Shown here piece by piece: positions 28,171 to 41,800 of a stretch of 64,000 nucleotides of DNA. The DNA is from Paraescarpia echinospica (taxonomy: Eukaryota > Annelida > Polychaeta > Sabellida > Siboglinidae), in the NCBI GenBank assembly GCA_020002185.1, contig CM034531.1, forward strand, positions 83,331,608-83,395,607, given 5' to 3'. The stretch's first letter is position 1. Each line of letters starts with the position of its first letter. Position numbers and translations under genes: made by a program. A model generated the notes under the pieces. It did not search any database. It saw only the letters and a program-made list of their open reading frames with translations, and was not told where the DNA came from.

Positions 28171-29160
28171 AGCGGGGGGGTGCAAATCGAAGTTTTTTGT
28201 AGAAAGACGGTGCAAATCGAGGTTTTCGGAGAGCCTCAGCCCTCCATATTCACCACGTTCCGACGCCAGTGGAATTTACTGCAGTACTGCTGAACCAGCG
28301 AACGTCCGTATATTGTGTAGGTCGGATATCGTTAAGCCAGTGGTAGTGGTACTAGTGTAGTACTACTACAAACGATGATCTGTATTGTGACTTACCGGGC
28401 ATTGACCTTTGTAAGAAGGAGGAGGTACAATTTGCTACTCACTGCACGAAGGAAGTTAAACAACTCGTCCCAGAGCTGGCGTTTCGTGAACCGTATGTAA
28501 GAAGGCGGAGCGAGGCCGGACAGGAAGACCCTGATCTACTAAAAAATGTAGGCCTGACCCATCATCATTGTAGAACAAGGAAGTGTGGGGAAACATGTCG
28601 CCGTTTCCACTTCGTCCACGGATGATGAAGAATAATACGTACAACGAATATCGCACTGTGCTATTCATTACTGACTGCGCTATTATGTAGATTAATTTAA
28701 TAGAAAATAAATAAAATTATTAATAATACTTAATACTTAGTATAGCTAGTACACTTCTGTTCATAGTCTTTCCAAAACACGATCGTTTATTTATTTATTT
28801 ATTTATGTTTATGTTACATGTTAATGGTGCTGTAGTTCGTAATAATTGAAATTCAAACTATTTGTTTGACATAAAGTGCATGTATTGAATTTGATAGTTG
28901 TAATGAGTTTAATAACTGTGCGCGCAAGTGTGCGTGCTTGCATGTGTGCGTGTGTGCGTGTGTTGCTGTCTGAGCGAACCAATCAGTATAAAAAACATTG
29001 TAATATAATTTAAATAAGTGCACTTTTTAAATGCTATTTCCATTATAAATGTGAGACGTGCCCGGGAAGTGAAGAAAAGCGCCAATTCCAAAATAAAAGT
29101 AATGAAACCTCAATTGTTAAGGGTCGTTTGAAATCAATTTGATCACACAAAAAAGCAAAA
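28171..29160. other. no gene recognised
   Basis: A local duplication GGTGCAAATCGA at 28178 and 28210, a TTTA microsatellite near 28785 and a TG-rich tract near 28920-28965. The rest is unassigned. Confidence 0.4.
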
Positions 29161-29194
29161 CAATGCCAAGGCTGTTGGGTGATTCTGTTCATTC

Positions 29195-30390
29195 ATGTTG
29201 TTTAGTGTTCCCACCTCTTCCTGCCAGTCTTTCTTCCTCTTGTCACGGCGCTTTGCGGGGTGAACTTTGAAAGGACGGTTGATCTTGTAACATGACCATA
29301 ACACTTCAGCTTCTGTTTCTTGACTGTCGTCAAGAGGTCTTGAAATGGTCCAATGATTCTTTTGCGGATTTCTTCGTTGGAGATATGATCCTTGTGTAAG
29401 ATGCGCAGCATCTTGCGGAAGAATCTCATCTCTGAATGCTTCTTCACAAGTCTGCTGTAATGGTCCACGTTTAGTAAACGTAAAGGAATATTGACAACAC
29501 AAGGGAGCGCGTCAATCTGATTTTGGAGCTGAGTAAGATGTTGTTGTCGTTCCATATGGCTTCCAGTCTTGTCAGCGCTGCAGTTGCCTGTGCAATCCTT
29601 AACAGTATTTCAGGTTTGCACCCCTCATCTATGATAATTGCACCCAAATAGTTAAAGCCGTATACTGTTTCAAGCTTTTGTCAATTTGCTTTGGTTTCTG
29701 TATTGCCGCCATTGGGGTTGTTGGTCATCAGCTTCGATTCTCGGCACTGATCTCCATGCCGTATGCTGCAGATGTTTCATCAAGGCGCTCCACCAGGTTG
29801 GCGAGTTCTTGTTCTTCACCCGCCAAACCATCAATATCATCGGCAAAACATAGGTTTATGATTGTCCTGCCTCCTACGCTGACTTCCGGCATGATCTTCC
29901 AGTGCGTCGGTTATTATTCTTTCGGGGAAGAAGTTGAAGAGAGTGGGCGCGAATAGACAGCCTTGTCTGCCTCCGACTGCGGAACTCTCGCCTGTCTTGT
30001 CATTGGCGAGGACTGTGCTGGTGGCTTTGTTATAGAGATCCTGACAAAGCTGGCATTGATGTTGTATTTCCTAATGGTCGCCCACAAGGCTGCTATCCAG
30101 ACTCTGTCGAATACCTTCTTGAAGTTTGTGAGGACATGGTGCAGATCAGGTGTAGGTGTTTCTCACAGAGAATTCAGCGGTTGAAAATCCGTTCAGTGGT
30201 GCTCCTTCTTGTCCTAAATCTAAGAAGTTCCTCAGCGATGATTTCTTCAGCCTGCGGTTCCAGTCTGTTCAGTATGATCTTCAGCATCATTTTGTCGGGG
30301 TGGCTGATGAAGCTGATCGTGTGGTTGTTCTGGCACACATGTACGTTGCCTTGTGGGAAGCGTGAAATTTGGCGTAACTTTTATATAAAT
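29195..30390 (-). mobile_element. LINE relic, RT palm to C-terminus
   Basis: Minus strand. KKVFDRVWIAALWATIRKYN (about 30060-30120), FADDIDGLAGEEQELANLVE (about 29790-29850, with the catalytic FADD), then RLLNVDHYSRLV, MRFFRKMLRILHKDHISNEE and KQKLKCYGHVTRS with a basic GRKTGRKRWE end (29200-29480). Two or more frameshifts. The layout is that of RTE/I-group LINEs common in aquatic invertebrates. Confidence 0.8.
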
Positions 30391-31828
30391 AACCTAATTT
30401 AATGTTATAGCAGACGTCTATTTTAATAATAAATTCCGTGTTATGTTGGAATGTTCACTCGAAGATGCCAATTTCCGTTGCGAAGACTTTGCAACATAAA
30501 ATTAAATAAAACAGTAGAATACAGTGAGAAATATGATATCGCCGCACGAATGGGTGCCGAGTAACATTGACTGTGTCAATTGGTAGCTATTGCAACACCC
30601 AATTCCATAAGGATTTGGCTGCATTGTCAATGACTTCGGAGACAACGCCTGCAACTTCGTGCCCTTAATTAATGCACGCTACACCAAACAATGTCACGCT
30701 TGATTTCATGGATACCACAGTTCAGTGTGACTGTTACGTCGTAAAAAATATCTCACCTGCGGAAAGGTAATTCACACAAATGCGGCGCTTCAGTCAAGTA
30801 ACACAATAGGTCTCCAGTAACAATGGAAACATCAATTTAACATTATCCAACTCGCGGCTGTTCTAACAAACGATTCCGTGGGGATTCAAGAGAGAACAAA
30901 CGCCTACATTTCTATGAACATTGCTTACGCACGGTACGCGTGTGTGTGCGTGCGTGTGCGCGTGTGTGGTGCGTGTGTGTGTGTGTGTGTGCGCGCATAT
31001 GCGTGTAACTGTGCGTGAGCGTGTGAGCGCGTGCGCATGTTCCCGCGCGTATCTATAGAAATCCAGACCATCGGTGTTCATGTAGCCTCGCTTACAGCGT
31101 GATCGGGGTTGGCTCTCTTAGCACTGCAGACATTTTTTCACCGGCGAACTCAGGGATCTGCCCGAGGCCGGCCCCTTGTCGTGAGATATAGCCCTCTACT
31201 TCACAGAGCCCGGCGATGAAAATACGCGGTCTCGTTGCGATACTGGGTCGATAGACAATCAGACAGGTAATGGACCCGTTTGATGTGAGGGAAATGCTGA
31301 TATTTAAGCGGAACTACATTGTTGAGGAAGTTTCTTGGGATATATATATGACTTTATATCATTGAGCATTGTTAGAAGAGTGATTGTCGTTGATGCTTTG
31401 AAAGAGTGATTTGTTGGTGATTTAGTAGCAAACTGGATGTTGTCTCGATAAAGTCACGTGAGTGTCCAGTTAAACCTCGTTCGACGGTGACGTCACTTTG
31501 GACGAGCTTCTATGTCATCATGTTGACGCCATCCTGTCATGTGATGTGGTCTTTTTGGAAAGGGGAAATTGGTGGAGATGTACTATTGCACTAAACGAAC
31601 CCTTCTGGCATATTGCATCCACCAATTTCTGGGTGTAATAAATAAAAATCCTCACAACGCCTTTATAAATATGGATTTGAAACTACACCAAACTGGTATT
31701 TTTTGTTTGTTATTACGACGTATCTACGGAAAATAAATATATCAAATGGTCTTTGTCGCGGAAGGGGTGCGCTTTGCTTCACATTATACTGAGTGTCTAA
31801 GTTACTCTACTGAAATTGGCCTAGGTTA
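30391..31828. other. no gene recognised, CA-rich tract
   Basis: Contains a GT/GC-rich microsatellite at about 30935-31045 that yields spurious His/Thr and Cys frames. Otherwise no exon, RNA or repeat family recognised. Confidence 0.4.
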
Positions 31829-34800
31829 GGGTAGAGTAGGGGGTTTAGCCTACATTAAGCACAAAACGACATAACTCATAAAATAAACATTTATTCACAA
31901 AAAAACATTTTATCCGACAGAAACCTGTATAGGTTCCCTATTACATATGTGCCATGGAGCAGTCCAGTAAAAGTAACACAAAAGTTATGTGCTAAAAACA
32001 AAACATGTTCTGGTAGGCGCATTACCCCCCTTGGTGAGGCAATAGGCCAATAGCCTACAGGTGGGCCTATTGCCCCATGCTAAATTAATGACATGCAAGT
32101 GAATGTCAAATCAATATTTTTTCAACAATGAATATGTTGTATTATCTAGTATTATTAAAATTTCACCACACCGTAGTCTTTCATAAATAAACTGACAACG
32201 ATGTGACATACCTTGAAAAGGGTGTCCAATCAATCTTCATTCGCAATTAAATAGTTATAGGGGTCTAGTATTGTCTCTTAGTAATAGTCAATCCCATTAT
32301 TCATCACAATATGGTCCTTTGTAAATAAACTTATAACGACGTGATAGGTCCTAAATAGAACGTCCAATCAATATTCATTCACAATTAAATGTGTATCACT
32401 ATTAGTCAATCAATGTTTACGCAACAGTTCTTCGTAAATAAAATGACAACGGTGTGAAAAGTCCAGAAAAGCAAATTGAAATTAACAAAACAGAATTTCA
32501 GTCATTCATGACGTTGATGATTCATAGTAGACATGTGAACTATAACTCTCAAACAACTAAACATCGTCGTTGTGATTCTATAAGCGTGACTAGTCGTCGT
32601 CAGAGTCGCCGTTGGGACATATGAAACCCCTCTCCCCCGGCGTGCATACTTCGTGCGCCCACTTCTTGCACCGTTGGCATTGCACCCACTTCTCGCGCGG
32701 CCTGCTCGTCGCAAAGGTCTCGCCACACACCAAGCAAGGCCATTCTTCGTCTTCACTGCTGTCTGATTCTCGTTGCTTGTTCAGCTTCGATTGTTGCTTC
32801 TCCCTAGACTTACTCTTCTTAGCCATCGTCGTTCTCTGCTTGTCCAACTGGGTTTGGAGATGTTGTTTGAATGGCGACGATGTGATACACTCAGCTGACT
32901 CAGCATTCCTGGTCCTTGATCTGGGTCTTGCGATCTTCGGAAGTGGGCAGCGTTTTGTGATGACTTGTCCCACTGTCGTGCGGTTGCAGCTTTGTAAACC
33001 AGAAGGTCCCGCAACAGCACTCGGTACCGGGGAAGCAGTGGGCGCTGGGCCAACATTCGGCACCAAGACTGCGGCATTACGCGCTCGAACTGCAATTGGC
33101 AACGGGGCAACAGTCGGTATCAGGTCAGCAGACGACAACGTGGCAGCAGTCGGTGCTTCATCAGGTGCAGGTTGATCGTCAACCGTATGTACATCGGCAC
33201 GCATGTTGGCCTGATCCACTTCAGCGGGGAGGGCTTCCTCGGCGACTTCTGCGGCCGCGAACTCCTCATCTCCAATGATGCTGTCATCAAAAGGCAATAG
33301 CCCACATGATTTAAATCCGTTGATGGCCTTGCTTGGGGAAGATGTGCGTACGTAGGCAGTGCCGAAGATCCCTGCCATTTCATAAAAAAAGTGATCCTCT
33401 TACCTGGGTTCGAAACCATCCACGCGTATGATGCCGCAGCATACGCATTTTTCAATGACTTGACAAATTTCCTGTTTAGAGGCTGCATTTTGTGCGTGCA
33501 GTGAGGTGGCAACGTCACCATGTCGATTCCATTGGACCTGCCGTACTCAACGGCTGCTAAGGTCTTGTGACTGTGTTGACCGTCCATCACGATTATGTGA
33601 CGGTTTGTCGGTGACGAATTCGTGAACTTCACGAACTGGTTGAGCCACGTCAGAAACTTCTCCTCATCCATCCAACCGCTGGGATTTGCTTGCCCGAGAG
33701 ATTGTGGTGGCGCCCCATTCATCGGCACTTCCAGCATGCGCTTGCGTTGAAAAAGAAACATGGGGGGCAGGAATACTCCCACAGCACTCGTGGCACAGAC
33801 GACAGTCACGGTCTGGCCGCGTTCGGCGCTTGTTATCTTCGCCACTTGTCTAATCCCCTTCGACGCCACGGTGTTACCTGACCGGTGGACGCACGTTATT
33901 CCTGTCTCATCAACGTTCCATACCTTGGATGGCTCGTATTTGTTCTATTGGAGCAATTCTTTGTAAATTGCAAAGAACCTCGCCATTTTCGGCTTATTGA
34001 AATCCAAGGCCCTTGCGACGCTTGTGCCTTGAGGCCGACGTATGCTCAGTTCAGGATGCCTGCGCATGAAGCCTGCTAACCAGTCTCTCCCTGCCAGTTT
34101 TGCGGTCTGGTTAAACGGGTTGACGATTTCCAAAGCGTCGACCACGTCGTATGCCAGGCGGCGGACATCCAACGGGGTAAGGCCGTACATCGACTTTCCC
34201 ATTGATTGCGCGTGATCGCATATCTGTTGTTCAACTGCACTAGACAGCAATGACGTGCACCCCCAACTGCACGGCTCCGGGATTCTTCATTTTTTTGTTG
34301 CCGGCGAATCGTGCGCGCTGGAATTCCCAGATCCTTGCTTACATGGATAAGCGACACTCCCTGGCTTACTCGCGTCAAGGCCTCGCGCAGTGCCTCGTCA
34401 CCATATGCCGCTCCGATCTCTACTTTTCTTTTGTAGAGTCGACCATCATTTCTTCTGAAAATAAATAAAAAAAAACTGTTTGGTATAGGATCTATGTGTC
34501 ATATACGATTATTTTGCTCAATTTCGTGCGCTTTGTTTTTTTGACGATGTATTATATGCCAACACATGAAACTTAAAAAATTACTCTGAATGACGTTATG
34601 CCAACCAAGTTTATTAACAAATGTGGCAGCCTGTTCATATATAAACTGTCACCGAAGGAAGAAGAATACATACACAATACTAAGATGTTACGATACTTAC
34701 ACGCAAATGTAAAGACTACTAAAGTTAATAATAGTAAATGGTATTTCACAGTCCAATAATAGGTGATCCATACATTTAGAAATGAGTTGCGACACATCGG

Positions 34801-35239
34801 GCAACTCACCCAAACTGATGGGGTGATACGCCAACCTAGGCCTATTACCCCATGTTAGAGTAGGCTTATTACCTCTTTAGCACTTGTTTTGCAACAGGGC
34901 GCCACTGAAACGACAACGTGGTAGGCCGTATTTCTCTTTACTTTAGTAATGTGTTTACTTGGTATATTACGTGACGTGTGCCTATTTTCACATTCGCAGG
35001 TTTATGTACAAGTTTATCGTTATAAATGTTGTATTCATATTTTACATCAAAACAACAAAAACCACAAAAACGTGATTTTTGTACTTACCGTGTAAGTAGC
35101 GTTCCGCCGTTTTCGTGTGACGGGAAAGCAAGGTGGCGGCACGTTAATCAGCTGTAGAGGTAGCCGCTTGTATGTGTCAGACGGGACAAAAGTGGGGTAG
35201 GTTTATCGCCTCACGTGGGCCAATCCCCCTACCCTACCC
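31829..35239 (-). mobile_element. pogo-like DNA transposon with TIRs, 3.4 kb
   Basis: It begins GGGTAGAGTAGGGGGTTTAG and ends with the reverse complement of GGGTAGGGTAGGGGGATTGG, flanked by TA on both sides (31827-31828, 35240-35241), as in Tc1/mariner-pogo insertions. Subterminal regions carry related GGCCTATTRCCCCATG blocks at both ends (about 32070 and 34840), possible transposase-binding repeats. The transposase relic lies inside on the minus strand. Confidence 0.85.
32590..34455 (-). pseudogene. broken pogo-type transposase with C-terminal PHD-like finger
   Basis: From 34455 down: a pipsqueak-type HTH (LTRVSQGVSLIHVSKDLG then IPARTIRR), a CENP-B-like second DNA-binding region (DWLAGFMRRHPELSIRRPQG), the first catalytic Asp in NVDETGI (about 33895-33915), the second in IIVMDGQHSH, then PPHCTHKMQPLNRKFVKS, where an Asn stands at the LD position that supplies the third catalytic Asp. 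The C-terminal finger CLVCGETF, WVQCQRCKKWAHEVC and GFICPN follows. Breaks: two frame changes in the HTH-linker region (34290-34250), a stop after YKELLQ (about 33945) and a frameshift in a T-run near 33390. It cannot encode a working transposase. Confidence 0.85.
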
Positions 35240-35241
35240 TA

Positions 35242-35720
35242 CTATTCCACCAATGTTTATAAACACAATCCTGTTAATACAGTGAAATAATTAACAATTT
35301 TAATGTTGTGTCATTACTCCGATGTAGGCAGAAGAAGGCAATAAATAAGAATGCTAAATTGTGCAAAGTGTTGTATGTGATGAGGAGAGGGTAATCTACT
35401 TGTAATGGCTATGGCATAAAGCGAGTATGCCTGTAGATTTGTGGTGCTGATATATTCGCTAGAGGGAGAAACTTGCACATTCGTGCAGCGTATTGTGGCG
35501 ACTTCGGCGGATTTGTTGGGAAGGATTGTTTTGTAGTGAAAAATACACATCCGGGATCTTGCCACGTTAGCGTAACTTAGCTGGCGCTGCAATGCTTATG
35601 TTGAGTCATCATCATTTCTGTCAAACGACGTGGAATGCGTCGCCGGTTGTATTGATCTCAAACTCTTGCTAAGTGTTGCAAGCTGTTGTTTTCGTTTGGA
35701 CTTAAAGTAGCTTATTCAAA
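35242..35720 (+). other. 5' flank of the TMED gene
   Basis: Presumed promoter and 5' UTR. No TATA box or other element could be assigned. The ATG at 35721 follows TTCAAA. Confidence 0.3.
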
Positions 35721-35870
35721 ATGAATCAATTGTGTTATATATTCGTAATTTGCACTGTGTGCTGTGGCATTGTGCTGGCCGGCGAAATAACATTTGAACT
35801 GCCAAACAGCGTGAAGCAATGTTTTCACGAACACATCGAAAAAGGTGTCAAATGTACCTTGGAATATCAG
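35721..35870 (+). CDS. TMED7: TMED exon 1
   Basis: 50 codons: signal peptide [20 protein letters not shown] and the start of the GOLD domain [15 protein letters not shown], ending LEYQ|GTAAGT. The strong donor matches the consensus. Confidence 0.93.
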
Positions 35871-38800
35871 GTAAGTAACATACCCGGCAGCACCACGTAC
35901 TATTGCTGTTACATATACCCTTCAGGTAGGCACTTCAAAAAAAAATTAAATATGCTAAAACATTGGGAATGGGCTTAAATTAAAGGTAATAGGTTAATGA
36001 TCACATAACTGTTTATTTTATTAAGATACCTTTAATAGATCAACAGATATTGCGATTTTAAGACGGAAAAACAGCGGCATTTTTGTGTATCTCTTACAAT
36101 GGCAAAATGGACTAATTTTTGTGTTTTCTATAGGTAAATATTTGCTTTAAAATGTAATAACTTTTTTATTTATACAGATATTTAAATGATGTCTTCAGGG
36201 TTTTCAAACACATTGACAAGAGTAATAAATTTATAATATTTAATATTTTTAGTATTAATTATAACCAAATTAATGCAATTAATTAGTTAATTTTAGTTAT
36301 GTAGCATGCAAAACTCAACAGGCCAAAATGCTCCAATTAAAGGCCATAATGTCCATGATTATGAAGATTTTATACATATTATGCAATGTGTATAACCACA
36401 TTAATAATGGTAATAAATATGCATTAAAAAATAATTTTAAAATAATAATTATTTAATTAATTAGTCAATATTGGGTAATTAGCGCACAACCTCGACAGAC
36501 CAAAACATATCAGTAAAATGCCATAATGTCCATGACTATGAAGATATTTATACATATTATGCAATGTGTATAACTACATTAATAATGATAATAAATATAC
36601 ATTAACAAACCATTTAACAATTTAATTCATTAGTCAATACTGGCTAATTAGTGCGCAACTTTGACAGACCGACACATTTCAGTAAAAGGCCATAATTTCC
36701 ATGATTATGAAGATATTTGTATAATTTATGCAAGCAGTAACCCACATTAATTATGGTAATAAATATACATTAACCAGTCATTTCACATTAACAGTAACTT
36801 AATTAATAAGTTAATATTAGCATACTAACGACTGACCACTACATTTCGAAAGAAAGGCTGGAATGACAATAATTATGAAGACAGTTATATAATTTATGTA
36901 ATGTTTACAACCACATTAAACATTATAATAAATATACATTAACCAGTCATATAACATTAACAATAACTTTATTAATAAGTAAATATTGGCTAAATAACTC
37001 AACAGATCAATACATGACAATGAAATACAATATTCATACTCCTAGTTCACCGTGTCTATGTGTGACTGTGTCATGACAGGTTGGATGAATGCTCAGGCTC
37101 TGTAGAGACCAGTAATCAATTGTCACTGCTTCATAATGAAATGTTCTGCATTTTAACATGAACTTCATGAAGTAATGTTATAAATTGTTCACAGTATTCC
37201 GTCACTGAACCCAAATGCAAGATTGCTTTCTGCATTACTCCACATGGCCCACGGGAGTCAAGCCATGAAGAAGAAGTCTGCTCTGCTCATAATACAGTCT
37301 TTTTGTGATATTGGAAGTTGATTGTCTTATAACTGCCAGTAGGCTGCAAGATCTGTGCAGCAAGGTTCATATTTTAGTATCCTGTAAAATAATGTTGTTT
37401 TCATCAACATGTCTATAAGTAATGTTCGTGTGATGTTGAATGGACACTGTTCAATGTAGAATCAGATATATAATCTGGCAGGTGACGGGTGTCATATTCA
37501 GACGACTGTGGCTTGGTATCTTCAGAGTTAACTGTCAGACACAGATCAGTGTAAGATCAGTATCACTGCATGTAATTGTGAACAGCATCTGAAATAAAAA
37601 GGCCATCATGTATCATATAATGTGAAATATATCATGAAATAATTTTCATATCCCTGCCTCTGTTACTCAACAGAGCAGTGTGAAATTCTATAATACGTCA
37701 CACATAAATTAATAATAATTGTGATACTTGAGAGGTATAACTGTGGTGTTTAATGTATTGCATGTTGTCACACAATTAAACAAATGATGCTACAACTGAT
37801 CAAGCCTCAAGGCGTTTAATATTTATATTACAACATACTTTTAAAATGTTGTGCAGTGACTGTTTGTCATGAAACTTTTTTAACAAATTAAGTCGAATAA
37901 TTTACGTATTTTACCTAAAAAAATGTGTCTAACAAATTGTTGATTTAATAGGTAACTAAGAACAATTAATTAAAGTTATTGCATAATGAAATTTATACTA
38001 TATAAGTCTAAATAAAAGCATAACCGTAAAATTATAATGGCACATCACATGCCAAGACCAAGGCAACGGCACCCAGGGGCCAGGCCAGGCCAGGCCAGGC
38101 CAAGGCAAGGGCCAAGCCCAGGCCAAGGGAAAGGCCCGCGTATATTAATCAATGATTAATAAAATCATTGATATCTAAAAGGTAAAACAGGTAGTGTTCA
38201 CTGTTGCTTTTGTGGGGATTTAAATTAAGATAACCAAGATATGAATATGATCTGATACTGACTCCTGTGACGCGCTCTCGGTCTGACAGAGCCAGATCGG
38301 CCAAAACAGTCACATTTTGAACAGCGTAAAATCGATATGTCGCTATCTGTCGGAACAACGAAATTTTCAACACTGAATGAATAAAACCTATAGATGTGAA
38401 TAAACACAAAATCATTTCTGCCAATTTGTGCCAAAACTGTAAAACTTGCAAATGAATCACACCTCTGTCGTCTAATTGACAACAGTTCGCTTAATTTTGG
38501 TCAAATTGTAAAAAGAAATCGACGCAAATAAACTTCGACTTACCGTCTACAAGAATCCCGCAATGAATGACGTATACGACCTTTAAAAGCGCGCGAAACG
38601 ACGGGTTGAAACAAAACGCTACAAAGAAGCCGAGTAAACGGCACAGCGCAATTGCAACAGAAAATGACGCACGCGAAAAAACGGCTCGAGCAGAATTCGT
38701 TGAAGTGCCTACTTCAGGTGGATTATAATTACACTTGCTAAAACGTATTATAAGATTGTAGTAAACTGTAATCCCTGTTACTGGTAATGTCTGTTGGTTT

Positions 38801-41800
38801 GGTGCAGGACGTGTAACTAGTAACACGTTCACTTGAGGTTTGACAACTGTTTTTGAAATATGAGAACTTGAATATGCAGGGTTTTAACACCTATTTTTTC
38901 AAGTATCCACCATAATTTGTGATTGCTTCTGAGATAGTTCCATGGCCATGCTTTCAACCTTTTCAATTCTGTGTAGGCAAACTTACTAAAAAGTCTAAAT
39001 AGAAGTAGATGCATTTATTATTTAATAATTAAATAAAACACATTCTCAAGAATGTTCTTGGCCTTTTCCCTTTTGAAAGAACAGTTTTGTATAGATTATA
39101 GGGCCTAATTAATTTCACTTGATGACTAGCTTGTTCATGTAGCAATCATAGTATTATTATAATCACATGTAGGCCTACTATACAAAATATGTTAATGTAA
39201 ACCCCACCAGGGCCACCAATGTTTAGAACTTTAAACTGACACCAACCTGGTGCCACTAACAATTTAGATAGATTATTTAATTTATTTATTATTTAAATAA
39301 TTATTTTGTATAGCGGCACATCCAATACAATTCAAAGTACTTTACAGACAATCTGTCTAAAATAACATGTAGAGAAAACAGTGCTATAAAATTATTATTA
39401 TTTATATTTAAATAAAATATCACTTCTTGGAACCATAGACAATTATAACTCAGAATCAATTTATTTGACCTATAAATATGATACATATACAACGAATAAC
39501 GCAAGTAATAGATAAGGTCGGGAGACTCCCATTAAGATATATAATATCACTAGCACAGGATCCACCCCATAAATATAAACAACAATACAATTAATTTCAA
39601 GCATGAACCATAAGAAATGTTAATTAAAAAATCAGAATAAATGAGGTTATAGGAGACATTAAGTTGAACTGTTGTATTTAAATAATAGCTCATTTTAGTA
39701 TATCTTCAGAAATCAGAGCTCAGACGAAGTGCATCAAAACCAAAGAGTAGGGCATGTTAAAAATCGGTATTGAACAGAGAACATTGTAAACACATCTATG
39801 ATTGAATACACTAAAGAGCAAAATGTTCATATTTTGTCTATTTTTTCAAAAACTCTTCAGTAACCTTTCCTCTAATTTTGCATAGACATTCCACGTAATA
39901 GTGCCATTCTATACAAGAAATCTGTATTTGATTGAATCATTCTAAAGGCACATCAGGGCCCCCCAAAATGCTAAATTTTCATACTATTTCCCTGCTGCTG
40001 TAAGCCTCCTGCAGCCACTGATCTCTATTTATAACTGGATAGTGGACTGCCCTATCTCTTATCCCTGGGGTGGCTGAGTGGAGCAGCCAGCTGAAAGCCT
40101 GTGTATTGGGTTAGCCTCGGCTCACTGCCAGCCATTGTTCCGGTGTCAAACAGAATGCCTCCATGTAGGCTGTAATTATAATGTGTAACGGGAATCCCTA
40201 TTGCACTGGCAGAACCTGAGAAACTTTAAAACAGCAATAGACATAATTATCAATGCAATATAAAGCTATGATCTAGGATTAAAATAAAATAACTTTGGTA
40301 TAAAATAATATATAAAATAAAACAACTTAGGTATACTCGAAAAGATTAAAGCATATTTAGCAAAATTATAAGGAATATTATTCAGATGTTTTATTATACA
40401 TGTTGCAGCTATTACTTCACTCCAATTCAATCTGTATTATGTCATTAATTGCTACTGTTTTTAAGTCAAAATGCATGCTATGTATATGTACCTTGTGAAC
40501 AAATAAAGTGTTATCATAGTTCATCTCTCTTCTTTCCAGTCTGGGGGAGGGTGATAGGGGCAAAATGAGAACAGATCTTTAACTGTGCTACATGTGAGAT
40601 TGCAGCTCACCAACTCTCCTGCAAGGTTTTTACAATCACTGGAAATCAGCCTAAATAGCAGAGTATCGGAATAAAATTCTACAGTATTTTTAATAACACA
40701 TTAACTAATATATATATACAATCTTCACAAAACGGTCTACTAAAAAATTGTATTTCCATGTGTATCTTCACTGGCATGCATATAGTTTCCACTAAACATG
40801 TCAACATTTTATTTCCGTCATAACCCTTAATGATCTGTAACTATGATTCACCAAAAAACATTTCATTAATAATTATAAAATCACAGTATAGTCCAAAGGA
40901 CTTCGGGACCTCCTGGCCCATTTTTAAAATAAACAAATAAGAGTTTATGCATTTTTAATATGCAAACATGATGCAAAGTAATTATGTAATTTTAAGTAGG
41001 TTTCATAAAAACAGCCCCTAGTTACTCGTACTTGGTATCTATTGGGGGTTTAAATATATGTACCGATGTGCACAGTGGATCAATATGTAATCCTGTTGTG
41101 CCATTATTTTTTCTAAATGCTACTGGTGATCGATTGCATTCAATTTTTTCAAGAAATTTTCATTTTTTGAGGGCCTGTAACTTGAAACTATCCCCCCAAA
41201 TTTTCTTTAAAAAAATTGTCATGGTTATTTATACTATAGGTGCCGATTAGTATATAAAATTTAAGCTAATTCGGAGGTGGGTCGTCCAAAAAAGTGTCAA
41301 AAGTTATTGGAATTCATTGACAGGTGATCACTGGAGGCAACTACGACATAGACGTGGAGATCATTGGCATGAACGGCCAACTACTGCACAAGGACTCTCG
41401 CAAGCAATATGACAGCTACTCGTGGACCACAGACGCCACTGGCGAATACAAGTTCTGCTTCAGCAATGAATTCTCTACGTTCACGCACAAAACCGTGTAC
41501 TTTGATTTCCAAGTTGGTGAAGAGAAATCACTACATGGCGAAGGCAAGATGGAAATGCCCATGACACAGGTAACGTGTCAATAAAGTCGTCAAAATATTT
41601 TTTAACGGATTTGAATTTGTTCATAGCAGTGCCATGAGTACAGGTACTAAAGGTGGTACAACCTGATGATGTGGTGCTGTAGGGAACTGCCTACAGCTGT
41701 AGTGACGGAACAGCTCAGCACGGTATGCAACATTGACGAAAGATCAATGCTTTACTTGTCTTCTAACTGTCGCAACGGCAAGACAGATCCTGGATTAATT

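Larger units (their letters stand above)
35871..41323 (+). other. TMED intron 1 with satellite and GGCCA repeats
   Basis: A 5.4-kb AT-rich intron. It holds the ~170-bp tandem array at 36250-37020, a GGCCA tract at 38078-38102, a palindromic TTATTTAAATAATTA stretch near 39290 and GGGCCACCA/CCTGGTGCC phrases near 39210-39260. No additional exon recognised. Confidence 0.6.

Noticed and set aside
32612..33175. 187-codon plus-strand frame
   Set aside because: Antisense shadow of the pogo transposase; the minus strand carries the recognisable DDE and finger motifs.
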